DNA of 64,000 nt from SHZL01 sp963815185 (GTDB taxonomy: Bacteria > Pseudomonadota > Gammaproteobacteria > Xanthomonadales > SZUA-36), in the NCBI GenBank assembly GCA_963815185.1, contig CAWFGC010000009.1:620001-684000 (forward strand), in the 5' to 3' direction. Below the pieces are notes generated by a model, which had not been told where the DNA came from, did not search any database, and saw only the letters and a program-made list of their open reading frames with translations. The translations under genes were made by a program, and so were the position numbers. Position 1 is the stretch's first letter, and each line of letters begins with the position of its first letter. Below are positions 1 through 8,769 of the stretch, in pieces.

Positions 1-22
1 AAGACAGCGCGGAGGAACCGGA

Positions 23-787
23 TTGAAACTTGATTTTGCAGAAAAAGTTGCGTTAATTACGGGAGGTGGCAACGGGATTGGCCGCGCGCTATGCCTCGAA
101 TTTGCGCGCTCTGGTGCCCGTGTGGCCTGTGTCGATATCGATGAGGTACAGGGTTCTGAAACCGTTCAAATGATTGCCGGCGAAGGCGGGGAGGCAATTT
201 TTATCAGGGCCGATGTATCCAATAGCAGCGATGTTCAAAATTACGTGGCGGAAACGCTCACGGCCTTTGGGAGAATCGATGTATTCGTGAACAATGCCGG
301 CATGGAGGGCGCTGTCGTCGCTACCGTGGATTATCCTGAGGATGTCTTTGATCAGGTGATGGCGGTCAATGTCAGGGGTGTTTTTCTCGGGCTGAAATAT
401 GTTTTGCCCATCATGCAAGAAAAGGGATCGGGCGCAGTGATCAACATGGGATCAACCGGCAGTCACGTGGGCGCGCCAGGCGTATGTGCCTATACCGCCA
501 GCAAACACGCAGTATTGGGATTGACCCGGACTGCGGCGCTTGAAGTTGCGAAGTACGGCATCAGGGTCAACGCGGTATGCCCGGGCGGTACCAATACACG
601 TATGCTCAAATCCCTTATCGCGGCAAGATCCGGCCATGAAGACATGGCATTCAACCTTGCCACACCCAATGGGCGCACTGCCGAGGTGAAGGAGATCGCC
701 GCAGCGGTGCTGTTTTTGGCTTCGGATTTGGCTTCGCACATTGTTGGCCAGTATCTGATCATCGATGGTGGCCGGCTTGCGATGTAG
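23..787 (+). CDS. SDR-family oxidoreductase
   Basis: This is a 254-residue classical short-chain dehydrogenase/reductase, expected to be a cytosolic NAD(P)(H)-dependent oxidoreductase acting on a hydroxyl or keto group. The N-terminal Rossmann motif TGGGNGIG sits near residues 13-20, the NNAG motif near residue 90, and the catalytic Ser and YxxxK (YTASK) around residues 140-160. The C-terminal half ends in the usual IDGG segment. The start is taken as TTG because a good ribosome binding site (ggagga, 11-16) lies just upstream and no ATG fits. It is convergent with anmK. The substrate cannot be read from sequence; the neighbours upstream are outside the window. Confidence 0.85.
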   Translation: MKLDFAEKVALITGGGNGIGRALCLEFARSGARVACVDIDEVQGSETVQMIAGEGGEAIFIRADVSNSSDVQNYVAETLTAFGRIDVFVNNAGMEGAVVATVDYPEDVFDQVMAVNVRGVFLGLKYVLPIMQEKGSGAVINMGSTGSHVGAPGVCAYTASKHAVLGLTRTAALEVAKYGIRVNAVCPGGTNTRMLKSLIAARSGHEDMAFNLATPNGRTAEVKEIAAAVLFLASDLASHIVGQYLIIDGGRLAM

Positions 788-921
788 TGCAAAGACGGGC
801 AACTTTTCGATGCGATGCCAAGGAGTGTTGCCGGCGGAATTCTTGACGTTGCGGCTCGATCAGGCATTTACCGCGGTTCAGGTGGATCAGTTGTGGTGTT
901 GACGCAGCTTCGCCAGTCCGG

Positions 922-2046
922 TCAGCCCGGCTGAAACACCTCGCCCAGCAAAACCGGTTCGCGGGCGCCGGTAATGCAGCGCGTATCCTGCAGGCGCCCG
1001 GCCAGCCGTTCGCGCGCCAGCCAGGCAAACAGGATGCCCTCCATCCAGTCCGGGTCAATGCCATGGCTGGCCGTCGTGTCGACCTCGATGCCCGGCAGCA
1101 GCCGGCGGATGCGCCGGAGCAGGTCGAGGTTATGCACGCCACCTCCGCAAACCAGCAGTTCGTTTGCAGCGGTTTTTCCGACCGCCGTCGCTATCGAATG
1201 GGCGGTTAATTCGCTCAGTGTGGCCTGAATGTCGCGGAAACTGGCGCTGAGCGCGTCTGGCTTGCGTTGCTCGAGATGCTGCTGCAGCCAGTGGAGATTG
1301 AAGTACTCGACGCCCGTACTCTTCGGCGGCCGCGCGCTGAAATAGGGGTCCGAACACAACAGCTCGAGCAGTTTATGGTCGACCTCTCCACCCGCCGCCC
1401 ATTGGCCTCCTTCGTCGTAGTCGCAGTTTTTGTGCTTGCGCATCCATGCATCCAACAGACAGTTACCCGGCCCGGTGTCATAGCCCACGACCGTTCCCGT
1501 TGCATTGAGCAGTGAAATGTTCGCAATGCCGCCGAGGTTGAGCACGGCGCGTACTCCGTCCGCCGGTATCAACAGCGCTGCATGTAACAGCGGAGCCAGC
1601 GGTGCTCCCTGGCCGCCCGCGCGCAAGTCAGCCTGGCGGAATTGACCCACGGTGCATATGCCGGTCAGATCTGCAATGCGCTGGGGATTGCCCAACTGGA
1701 TGCTTTCCGCCTGGTGCTTTTCCGGCTTATGCCACACCGTCTGACCGTGTGAGCCAATGGCTGCCACCACGTTGGCCGGTATTCTGGACTGATCCAGCAG
1801 GGCCCAGGCAGAAAGAGCGAAAAACTGCGCCAACTGTTCGTCTGCCATGGCCATTTCATCCTCATCCGGGCGCTGGCGGCGTTGGATCATGTGCCGCAGC
1901 AACTCCGCCAAATCCGGCGGATAGGCCACGCACAACGAGGCCACACATTCGGTTTTTTCTTCGTCGAAGTGAACCAGTACAGCGTCCACGCCATCGCGGC
2001 TGGTGCCGGATAGCATGCCGAGGAAGAGGTTGGGCTCAATACTCAT
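922..2046 (-). CDS. anmK: Anhydro-N-acetylmuramic acid kinase
   Basis: A 374-residue AnmK. It phosphorylates and hydrates 1,6-anhydro-MurNAc to MurNAc-6-phosphate in cytosolic cell-wall recycling. The N-terminus GLMSGTS-type loop is present as GMLSGTSRDGVDAVL, and the actin-like ATPase motifs follow (YDTGPGNCLLD near residue 190, LVCGGGVHN near 298). Length matches the family. The ATG overlaps the TGA of the upstream mepM-like gene in an ATGA arrangement, so the two are probably translationally coupled. The same anmK-mepM order, divergent from tyrS, is known in Pseudomonas. Confidence 0.95.
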   Translation of the reverse strand: MSIEPNLFLGMLSGTSRDGVDAVLVHFDEEKTECVASLCVAYPPDLAELLRHMIQRRQRPDEDEMAMADEQLAQFFALSAWALLDQSRIPANVVAAIGSHGQTVWHKPEKHQAESIQLGNPQRIADLTGICTVGQFRQADLRAGGQGAPLAPLLHAALLIPADGVRAVLNLGGIANISLLNATGTVVGYDTGPGNCLLDAWMRKHKNCDYDEGGQWAAGGEVDHKLLELLCSDPYFSARPPKSTGVEYFNLHWLQQHLEQRKPDALSASFRDIQATLSELTAHSIATAVGKTAANELLVCGGGVHNLDLLRRIRRLLPGIEVDTTASHGIDPDWMEGILFAWLARERLAGRLQDTRCITGAREPVLLGEVFQPG

Positions 2047-3400
2047 TTCCGCTGTGCGTAAAGTGACGCCGACTCCAGGCGGCTGAGTTGGGTCAGCATC
2101 GGCGCAGCGCGCTGCTGGAAAACGGCCAGCAATTCACCTGTCAGCGGTTCAGCCTTGGGTAATGGTACGGTGCGCGGATTTCGGTGCACCCCATTGACGA
2201 CAAATTCATAATGCAGGTGGGGGCCGGTCGCCAGACCGGTGGAACCCACGTAGCCGATGGTTTGGCCCTGTTTCACCTTCTGGCCTTTTTGTACCGCGCG
2301 CTTGCTGAAGTGCAGGTACTTGGTGACGATGTTGTTTGAGTGCTGGATAAACACATGGTTGCCGTTGGCGGGTGAATAGGCAGACCGGATCACGGTGCCG
2401 TCGCCGGCCGCATAGACCGGCGTGCCCCGCGGCGCATAGTAGTCAATGCCATTGTGTGGCCGGATGCGCTTGAGGACGGGATGCATGCGGTGTGGATTGA
2501 AACCCGAGCTGATATAGGAAAAATTCAGCGGTGCGCGCAAGAACGCCTTGCGCATCCTGCGCCCGTCCGGCGCAAAATAGTCTGCAACATCACCGTTTTC
2601 ATACCAGATCGCCTGGAAGCGCTCGCCCTGATTGATGAATGTCGCGGCAAGGATCTTGCCGTCGCGCAGGAATTCACCGTCGCGGTAGATTTTTTCGTAT
2701 ACCAGCAGGAAGCGGTCGCCTTCACGAATGTCCAGTACAAAGTCGATGTCCCAGCCGAAAATATTGGCCAGTTTCATGACCATCAGATCACTGAGACCAG
2801 CCTTCTTGCCGTCGATAAACAGCGAGGACTTGATAACACCCTGCGCTTCCTCGATGTCGCGTGTCAGCGTACGCGCCTGGGTTTCGGCAAGCAGGTCGTC
2901 ACCGGCGTGGTGGATCAGCACATAGTGCCCCTCGTCGAGGGCAAAGCGCATTTCCGCCAGGGCGCCGTCCGCGTCGCGCCGGAAATCGAACACGTCGCCG
3001 GGGCGGATTTTCGTCAGGCCTTTGGTGTCCTTGTCGAGGTTAACAATGCGCTGCAACAAGGCGATACTGAATCCCTGCTGCCGGAATATGGCATCCAGCG
3101 TCTGGCCGGACTGGACCGTTACCTGTTCCCATGTATCAAGGCCCTCGGGATGATCTTTGCCGCCGTGCGGACGCGGGCAACCGCCGGAAGAGCGGGCGGA
3201 TGTTCCGGCAGGCTCAACTCGATGATCTGTTTATAAGGCTTACCGGGAGTTTCCGGGCCACTATCGAACACCGCCCAACTCAGCCCAATGACGATCAAGG
3301 TGCTGGCAAACAGGGCCAGTTTCTGGCGCGAAAGCCAGGCAGAGCCGTTGATTGTCTGTGACTGCACCATGTTCATTGAGCGTGATTTCCATTGTGGCAT
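2043..3400 (-). CDS. mepM: M23 murein endopeptidase, MepM-like (one frameshift)
   Basis: A membrane-anchored or periplasmic peptidoglycan DD-endopeptidase of the M23 (LytM) family. In order: a short cytosolic N-terminus, one transmembrane helix (LALFASTLIVIGLSWAVF), an OapA/LysM-like segment (VTVQSGQTLDAIFRQQGFS), a linker domain, and the peptidase domain with HNGIDYYAPRGTPVYA and the zinc motif HLHYEF. The frame breaks near 3149, where a run of three C would have to be four to read IIPEGLDTWEQVTVQSG; I treat this as a probable sequencing error. The start is uncertain: ATG at 3400 or 3376 both fit. It is followed immediately by anmK with an ATGA overlap, which ties cell-wall cleavage to recycling. 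Confidence 0.85.
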
Positions 3401-3490
3401 GCGGACTTGGCAATTGGCTCCTGTTCGGGGCCCGCATACAGTATCGGCAGCCTTGGGTGGGGTCAAATTATTCCCGTTTGTCAAATTCGG

Positions 3491-3549
3491 CTGGAGCCTT
3501 GGCGGGCAAACCCCTAAAATGCTTCGAACCCGTTGCAGGACGACTCAAT
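3491..3549 (+). repeat. 59-bp direct repeat, left copy (tyrS leader duplicate)
   Basis: This copy matches 4543-4601 at 57 of 59 positions (C/T differences at two sites). It carries the same sequence that leads into the tyrS start codon, including a -10-like TAAAAT, but here identity stops right at the AT of the would-be start codon and no tyrS follows. With the right copy it brackets the toxin-antitoxin cassette. Confidence 0.9.
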
Positions 3550-3677
3550 TTTCCGTAAGGCTTTGACCACTTGGTCGAAATGATGGCTTATCCCCTTCTC
3601 GACCTTCCGATAATCGCACGCTTTCAGGCGAGCTCTCATGATCTGGCAAATAGTGTTAACAGGCCCTGGCAACCTAA

Positions 3678-4160
3678 TCACGCCAACACCTTCGCCGACA
3701 GGAACAACAGCAACGGATTATCCGGGGATACCGCGAATCCGAAGCGCTGGTAATAAACCGCCGCCCGTTCATCAATGGCGTCGACGAACAGGCCGATGCC
3801 GCCGGCTTCCCTGTAGATTCGCTGCGCTCGGCCAAGGGCATCGACCAGCAGCAACTTTCCCAGGCCTTTGCCCTGATATTGCCTGTCGACGGCCAGACGG
3901 CCCAAACGCACACCCGGAATACGGCGCGGCAGTTTCTTACACCAGGCCGGCGGCAGATGTTGATTTTGGAGCTCGGCGAGCGTCAATGCATAGTAACCGC
4001 AAATGCGATCCGGCACTTCCTCGGCGGTTGCGACGAAGGTTTTCGACAGGCACTTTTCTTGATGCTGGCGTGCAACCCGCTGCAGCCAGTCATTCAGTTC
4101 CTGGCGGCCACAGTCGAATCCCTGCCGGTCATGGATACCAGTTAAAGGAAGTACCCGCAT
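3678..4160 (-). CDS. GNAT-family toxin (TacT-like acetyltransferase)
   Basis: A 160-residue Gcn5-related N-acetyltransferase. The acetyl-CoA-binding motif is clear (RLAVDRQYQGKGLGKLL, near residues 90-106) and is followed by the YYQRFGF segment of motif B. Its gene overlaps the 3' end of a DUF1778 antitoxin gene by 32 nt. That pairing is the hallmark of TacA-TacT type II modules, in which the toxin acetylates the amino group of aminoacyl-tRNA and blocks translation. The start MRVLPLTG is chosen over an upstream in-frame ATG because the protein family begins here. The module sits inside the duplicated tyrS leader, so it is probably a recent insertion. The tRNA specificity is unknown. Confidence 0.88.
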   Translation of the reverse strand: MRVLPLTGIHDRQGFDCGRQELNDWLQRVARQHQEKCLSKTFVATAEEVPDRICGYYALTLAELQNQHLPPAWCKKLPRRIPGVRLGRLAVDRQYQGKGLGKLLLVDALGRAQRIYREAGGIGLFVDAIDERAAVYYQRFGFAVSPDNPLLLFLSAKVLA

Positions 4161-4440
4161 CGCCTCGCTTGGCCTTCTCATAGAGCTTCACGGCGGCCTT
4201 CAGCTTGGCGTTGGGCTTTGGCGGGTTTTCCATCAACTCAAGCAGCCAATTCCAATCGCGCGGCGACAAACGTATGACATCCTCCCGCTCGATGACGGCC
4301 TGAGCCTCCTTCAACGCCGACTGCACCAAAAACTGATTAACCGTGGCGCCGGTCAGTTCGGCTGCTCGGCACAAGGTTTCATAAACCTCATGCGGCACGC
4401 GAGCGCCGATGCGGTCTTGCTTGGCAGTTGCGGATCCCAT
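4129..4440 (-). CDS. DUF1778 antitoxin (TacA-like)
   Basis: A 103-residue DUF1778 protein. The N-terminal ribbon-helix-helix region reads RIGARVPHEVYETL...TVNQFLVQSA, which would bind operator DNA; the C-terminal tail (PKPNAKLKAAVKLYEKA) would wrap the GNAT toxin. The start MGSATAKQDRIG at 4440 is preceded by a strong ribosome binding site (aggagaagg). An upstream in-frame extension to 4542 would read through the operator and is rejected. The gene overlaps the toxin gene and lies in the toxin's operon as the first gene, as usual for this family. Confidence 0.9.
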   Translation of the reverse strand: MGSATAKQDRIGARVPHEVYETLCRAAELTGATVNQFLVQSALKEAQAVIEREDVIRLSPRDWNWLLELMENPPKPNAKLKAAVKLYEKAKRGDAGTSFNWYP

Positions 4441-4477
4441 CACCTTCTCCTGGTTTCGCTCGAATGGCCAGTTTATC

Positions 4478-4489
4478 ATTGGCGCCAAT
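4478..4489. promoter_or_regulatory. Palindromic operator of the toxin-antitoxin operon
   Basis: attggcgccaat is a perfect 12-bp palindrome 38 bp upstream of the antitoxin start, followed on the right by a related half-site (tgacgcca). Position and symmetry fit the autoregulatory operator bound by a DUF1778 ribbon-helix-helix dimer. This is inference from position only. Confidence 0.5.
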
Positions 4490-4542
4490 TTGACGCCAGA
4501 CGTTCGAATTTTTGCGTTACGCGGACTGATGTGCAATTTCAT

Positions 4543-4601
4543 CTGGAGCCTTGGCGGGTAAACCCCTAAAATGCTTCGAACCTGTTGCAGGACGACTCAA
4601 T
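4543..4601 (+). repeat. 59-bp direct repeat, right copy (tyrS leader)
   Basis: The right copy of the repeat at 3491-3549 (57/59 identical). It contains the natural sequence upstream of tyrS and ends inside the tyrS ATG at 4600. The 993 bp between the copies hold exactly the toxin-antitoxin module plus about 130 bp of non-coding sequence. Confidence 0.9.
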
Positions 4602-5799
4602 GAATGATATTGGCGAGGCTCTCGGCTTACTGGCCCGGGGCACGGACGAAATTACCAAGCTTGAAGAGCTGGAAGAACGGCTCAAGCTGGGGCGGCCCCT
4701 GCGCGTGAAAGTGGGCTTCGACCCGACCGCTCCGGATCTGCACATCGGCCACACCGTCGTCATCAACAAGATGCGCCAGTTCCAGGACCAGGGCCATACG
4801 GTGATTTTCCTGATCGGCGACTTCACCGGCATGATCGGCGATCCTACCGGCAAGAACGTGACGCGCATGCCTCTGAGCGAGGAGGACATCCGGCAGAACG
4901 CCGCAACCTATGCGCAGCAGGTGTTCAAGATCCTGGACCGGGAAAAGACCGAGATCCGTTTCAATTCCGAGTGGTTCAATGAGCTCGGTGCCGCCGGCAT
5001 GATCAAGCTGGCGGCAAGATACACCGTGGCGCGGATGCTGGAACGTGACGATTTCGAAAATCGCTTCCGCGACAATCAGCCCATCTCGATCCACGAGTTC
5101 CTTTACCCCTTGTCGCAGGGCTATGACTCTGTCGCGCTCAAATGCGATGTCGAGATGGGAGGCACCGACCAGAAGTTCAATCTGCATGTCGGCCGTCATC
5201 TGCAGCAGCATTATGATCAGCCGCCACAGGTGATCATCACACTGCCGCTGCTGGAAGGTCTGGATGGCGTGCAGAAAATGTCCAAGTCTCTGGGCAACTA
5301 TGTCGGCATCACCGAGGCAGCGGATGAGATGTTTGGCAAACTGATGTCCATATCCGATGAGCTGATGTGGCGTTATTTCGATCTGCTCAGTTTTCGCAGC
5401 AATGAAGAATTGGCCGACTTGAAAGCCGAGGCGGCCGGCGGGCGCAATCCGCGCGACATCAAATTTCTGCTGTGCGAAGAGATCGTCGGGCGATTCCATG
5501 ACCGCAAGGCGGCCATCGATGCGCGTGAAACCTTTATCGCGCGTTTTCAGGCCGGCGCCATGCCCGAAGAGATGCCCGAAAAAACGCTGGAAACTGGCGG
5601 CGATGGCATCGGCATTGCCGCGGCGCTGAGCCAATGTGGGCTGACCGCCAGCAATTCCGAGGCCTTCCGCATGATCCAGCAAGGGGGTGTGCGTATCGAT
5701 GGTGAAAAAGTAAGCGATCGCGCGCTGACCCTGCCTGCCGGGTTCGAGGGTATTTTGCAGGTTGGAAAACTCAAATTCTGCAAAGCTCACGTGATTTGA
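4600..5799 (+). CDS. tyrS: Tyrosyl-tRNA synthetase
   Basis: A 399-residue class I tyrosyl-tRNA synthetase that charges tRNA-Tyr in the cytosol. The HIGH motif is present as HIGHT (DLHIGHTVV), the KMSKS motif is exact (VQKMSKSLGNY), and an S4 RNA-binding domain closes the C-terminus (FRMIQQGGVRIDGEKV). The ATG at 4600 is preferred over an in-frame TTG at 4585, which lies inside the duplicated leader. It is divergent from mepM-anmK, with the toxin-antitoxin cassette inserted in between. The mutT-like gene follows after 15 nt and is probably cotranscribed. Confidence 0.97.
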   Translation: MNDIGEALGLLARGTDEITKLEELEERLKLGRPLRVKVGFDPTAPDLHIGHTVVINKMRQFQDQGHTVIFLIGDFTGMIGDPTGKNVTRMPLSEEDIRQNAATYAQQVFKILDREKTEIRFNSEWFNELGAAGMIKLAARYTVARMLERDDFENRFRDNQPISIHEFLYPLSQGYDSVALKCDVEMGGTDQKFNLHVGRHLQQHYDQPPQVIITLPLLEGLDGVQKMSKSLGNYVGITEAADEMFGKLMSISDELMWRYFDLLSFRSNEELADLKAEAAGGRNPRDIKFLLCEEIVGRFHDRKAAIDARETFIARFQAGAMPEEMPEKTLETGGDGIGIAAALSQCGLTASNSEAFRMIQQGGVRIDGEKVSDRALTLPAGFEGILQVGKLKFCKAHVI

Positions 5800-5814
5800 A
5801 CCGGGCCGGCATCG

Positions 5815-6331
5815 ATGCGACAACTGACTGATCTCGACTGGAATTCCTGGCAGGCCAAAGACCCTGCCACCCTGGTATTCGTGATGCGCGGTGAAGAAAT
5901 CCTGTTGATCAACAAGAAGACCGGTCTCGGCAAAGGCAAAGTCAATGCGCCCGGCGGCAAGGTCGACCCGGGGGAAACCCCCGAGGCCTGCGCGGTGCGC
6001 GAGTGCCATGAAGAGCTGGGCATCACCGTGTCCAATCTGGAGTATTGTGGTGAACACCGATTCCAGTTCGTGGACGGCTATTCCATCCATGTGTGGGTGT
6101 ACCGCACGCGCGATTTCGAGGGTGTGCCGGTGGAAACACGTGAAGCCAGGCCGCTGTGGGTACGGCAGGATCGAGATACCCTTTGAACAGATGTGGGAAG
6201 ACGACAAGTTCTGGATACCCATGGTGATCGCCGGTGAGCGTTTCCAGACGCGCTGGATTTTCGATGGCGACACCATGCTGGACTACGACATACAGGCCGG
6301 TGGCCGCAATGCATCCTGGGCATTAACCTGA
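5815..6331 (+). CDS. MutT/MTH1-like Nudix hydrolase (one frameshift)
   Basis: A roughly 171-residue Nudix hydrolase. The Nudix box is complete (GGKVDPGETPEACAVRECHEELGI split over residues ~44-66). The C-terminal part reads PFEQMWEDDKFWIP and FDGDTMLDYDI, which resembles MTH1-type oxidised purine nucleoside triphosphatases that clean 8-oxo-dGTP from the nucleotide pool. The frame breaks near 6171, where an extra C separates WVRQD from EIPFEQMW. Without the shift the protein would stop at 6186, after the catalytic box. It lies 15 nt after tyrS. Confidence 0.85.
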
Positions 6332-6394
6332 TGTGGGCGTGGCGCGCGGTGGCGCCTGCCGCCGATTAGTGAGTCGCGGAGATTTTACCGTCGA

Positions 6395-7570
6395 TCAGCC
6401 GACGGCGCCCTCAGCGCGCAGACTGCGGAGTTCTTCTGCGCCGAAGCCATGAGCGGACAGCACGCTATCGGTATCCTGCCCCGCACGCCGGGGTGCGGCC
6501 GGGGTGTCCGGCCGGCTGCGGCTGAATCGCGGCGCTGGCGCATTTTGCGTCACACCTTCGATGTCGATGACCGAGCCTCGCGCCTTTATGTGCCGGTGCT
6601 GATCGACTTCGGCCAGGGTCAGCACCGGCGCGAAGCACACGTCCGTGCCTTCCATGATGGCGCACCATTCGTCGCGCGTTTTGCTGCTAAAAGCCGCAGT
6701 CAGCCGGCGTCGTAACTCGGGCCATTTGGAGGTGTTGATGCCGCGGGCCAGAGTTGCGTGATCGGACAGCTCTGCGATGCCGGCGTCACCAAAGTCTGTG
6801 GCGGGAATGCCGGTCAGTTTTAGCAGCAGCCGGAAAAACTGCGGTTCCAATGCGCCGATGGCGATAAATCGGCCATCGGCGGTTTCATAAGTGTCATAAA
6901 ACGGCGCTGCACCGGCCAGAACGCTTTCTCCGGGCCCCGGCGGAAACTGCCCGCTGGCCAGCATGCCAAAGGACATGGCCATTTGCGCCAGTGCGCCATC
7001 CACCATGGCGGCATCCACCACTTGCCCCTGTCCGGAACGCCGGGTTTCCAGCAGCGCGCACACCAGTCCGAAGGCCAGCAGCAAGCCGCCGCCGCCAAAA
7101 TCGCCAACCAGGTTGAGTGGCGGCACGGGTTTGCCGCCGCCCGGGCCGATGGCATGCAGGGCGCCGGACAGGGCAATGTAGGTGATGTCATGCCCCGCTG
7201 CCCGCGCCAGCGGGCCGTCCTGTCCCCAGCCGGTCATGCGGCCGTAGACCAAACCTGGATTGCGCGCGAGGCAGACGTCCGGGCCGATGCCCAGCCGTTC
7301 AACGACGCCGGGGCGGAAGCCCTCAAACAGCGCATCGCTGCGGTCTAGCAGGCGCAGCAAGACGTCCACACCACGCGGGTTTTTCAGGTTCAGCACAATG
7401 GACTTGCGGTTGCGCAGCATCGGATCGATGGAGGCGGACGAGCCTTCGGCGGCACGCTTGCGCTCCACGCGGATGACCTCGGCGCCCATATCCGCCAGCA
7501 TCATGCCGCAATAGGGGCCGGGACCGAGACCGGCGAGCTCGATCACACTGATGCCCTTGAGCGGACCCAT
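6395..7570 (-). CDS. CoA-transferase family III, alpha-methylacyl-CoA racemase type
   Basis: A 391-residue family III CoA-transferase fold protein. The segment HDITYIALSGAL carries the His, and LVGDFGGGGLLLAFG the Asp, that form the acid/base pair of alpha-methylacyl-CoA racemases. This favours a racemase of 2-methyl-branched acyl-CoAs over a true CoA-transferase. It is the last gene of a beta-oxidation operon, starting 7 nt after the acyl-CoA dehydrogenase. The racemase would let (2R)-methyl acyl-CoAs enter the S-specific dehydrogenase, suggesting branched-chain, isoprenoid or sterol side-chain substrates. Confidence 0.87.
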   Translation of the reverse strand: MGPLKGISVIELAGLGPGPYCGMMLADMGAEVIRVERKRAAEGSSASIDPMLRNRKSIVLNLKNPRGVDVLLRLLDRSDALFEGFRPGVVERLGIGPDVCLARNPGLVYGRMTGWGQDGPLARAAGHDITYIALSGALHAIGPGGGKPVPPLNLVGDFGGGGLLLAFGLVCALLETRRSGQGQVVDAAMVDGALAQMAMSFGMLASGQFPPGPGESVLAGAAPFYDTYETADGRFIAIGALEPQFFRLLLKLTGIPATDFGDAGIAELSDHATLARGINTSKWPELRRRLTAAFSSKTRDEWCAIMEGTDVCFAPVLTLAEVDQHRHIKARGSVIDIEGVTQNAPAPRFSRSRPDTPAAPRRAGQDTDSVLSAHGFGAEELRSLRAEGAVG

Positions 7571-7576
7571 GGTGCC

Positions 7577-8740
7577 TTAGCCGGCGAGCAATTTGCGCTC
7601 GTCGAGGCCAATGCTGCGGGCGATGATCTCCTTCATGATTTCAGTGGTGCCGGCATAAATACGCGACACCCGCGCGTCGGCGTACATGTGCGAAATGCGG
7701 TATTCGCCCATATAGCCGGCGCCGCCGTGCAGTTGTACGCATTCATCCATGACTTTCGCTTCGGTTTCGCTGACGTGGTACTTGGCTTCCGCCGCCAGTT
7801 CGGCACTGAGTTCGTGCGCGTTGTGCAGCATTACACACTGATCGAGGAAGGTTTGCGTGACGTCCAGCGCGGTGCGCAACTCCGCCATTTTGAAACGGCT
7901 GTTCTGGAAAGCCGCTATGGGCCGGCCAAAAGCCTTGCGCTCGAGGATGTAGTCCATCGTGATATCAAAGGCGGTCTGGGCGTGGGCCATGGACTGGCAG
8001 GAGGTGATGAGACGTTCTTCGGCGAGAAACTGCATCAGGTTGTAAAAACCCTCTTGCGGGCTGCCAAGCACATTTTCCGCCGGCACACGGACATTTTCGA
8101 AAAACAGCTCGGCGGTGTCCTGGGCCTTCATGCCCATCTTGTCCAGATTGCGGCCGCGGCTGAATCCTTCCATGTCCGCTTCGATCACGAACAGGCCGAG
8201 GCCATGCGGCTTGTCCGGCACGGTGCGGGCGGCAGTGACGAATGCCCCGCCGTTGATGCCGTTGGAAATATAGGTCTTGGAGCCATTGATGATCCAGTCG
8301 TCACCATCGCGCACCGCGCGGGTCTTGATGCCGGCCACGTCGCTGCCTGCGCTGGGCTCGGACATCGCGATGCCGAGGATGGTCTCGCCGCTGACGCATT
8401 TCGGCAGCAGGCGCTTTTTCAGCGCTTCACTGCCCAGTTGGCCGATGTACGGCGCGACCAGGCGGCTGTGCAGCGCCAGGAAAAAGCTGAGGTCGCCGTA
8501 GCGAATGTTTTCTTCAATCACGATCTGTTCAAAACGAAAATCCGTCAACCCCAGTCCGCCGTATTGCTCGGGCACCCACATGCACAGCAGACCCTGTTCA
8601 CCAGCCTTCAAAAACGCGGATTTGTCGCAGATTCCGGCTTCGCGCCAGGCAGGCACATGCGGTTCGACTTCTGCCTGTACGAAACGGCGCACCGAGTCAC
8701 GAAACATATCGTGTTCGTCATCAAAGATCAGCCGTTTCAT
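7577..8740 (-). CDS. Acyl-CoA dehydrogenase (IVD/LCAD-like active site)
   Basis: A 387-residue FAD-dependent acyl-CoA dehydrogenase, catalysing the first alpha,beta-oxidation of acyl-CoA. The signatures are AMSEPSAGSDVAGI, the flavin-site WIINGSKTYISNG, and the C-terminal IYAGTTEIMKEIIAR. The usual medium-chain catalytic Glu (YEGT) is replaced (YAGT). A Glu is instead available in AEERLITSC around residue 240, the position used by isovaleryl-CoA and long-chain dehydrogenases. This points to branched or long substrates. It sits 29 nt after the FadB-like gene in the operon. Confidence 0.93.
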   Translation of the reverse strand: MKRLIFDDEHDMFRDSVRRFVQAEVEPHVPAWREAGICDKSAFLKAGEQGLLCMWVPEQYGGLGLTDFRFEQIVIEENIRYGDLSFFLALHSRLVAPYIGQLGSEALKKRLLPKCVSGETILGIAMSEPSAGSDVAGIKTRAVRDGDDWIINGSKTYISNGINGGAFVTAARTVPDKPHGLGLFVIEADMEGFSRGRNLDKMGMKAQDTAELFFENVRVPAENVLGSPQEGFYNLMQFLAEERLITSCQSMAHAQTAFDITMDYILERKAFGRPIAAFQNSRFKMAELRTALDVTQTFLDQCVMLHNAHELSAELAAEAKYHVSETEAKVMDECVQLHGGAGYMGEYRISHMYADARVSRIYAGTTEIMKEIIARSIGLDERKLLAG

Positions 8741-8769
8741 GGCACAGTCCCTCGTGTGGGGTGATAGGG

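Noticed and set aside
4627..6276. 549-residue minus-strand reading frame opposite tyrS and mutT
   Set aside because: It lies entirely opposite well-recognised genes, and its sequence has no domain signature. It is a shadow of GC-rich codon usage.
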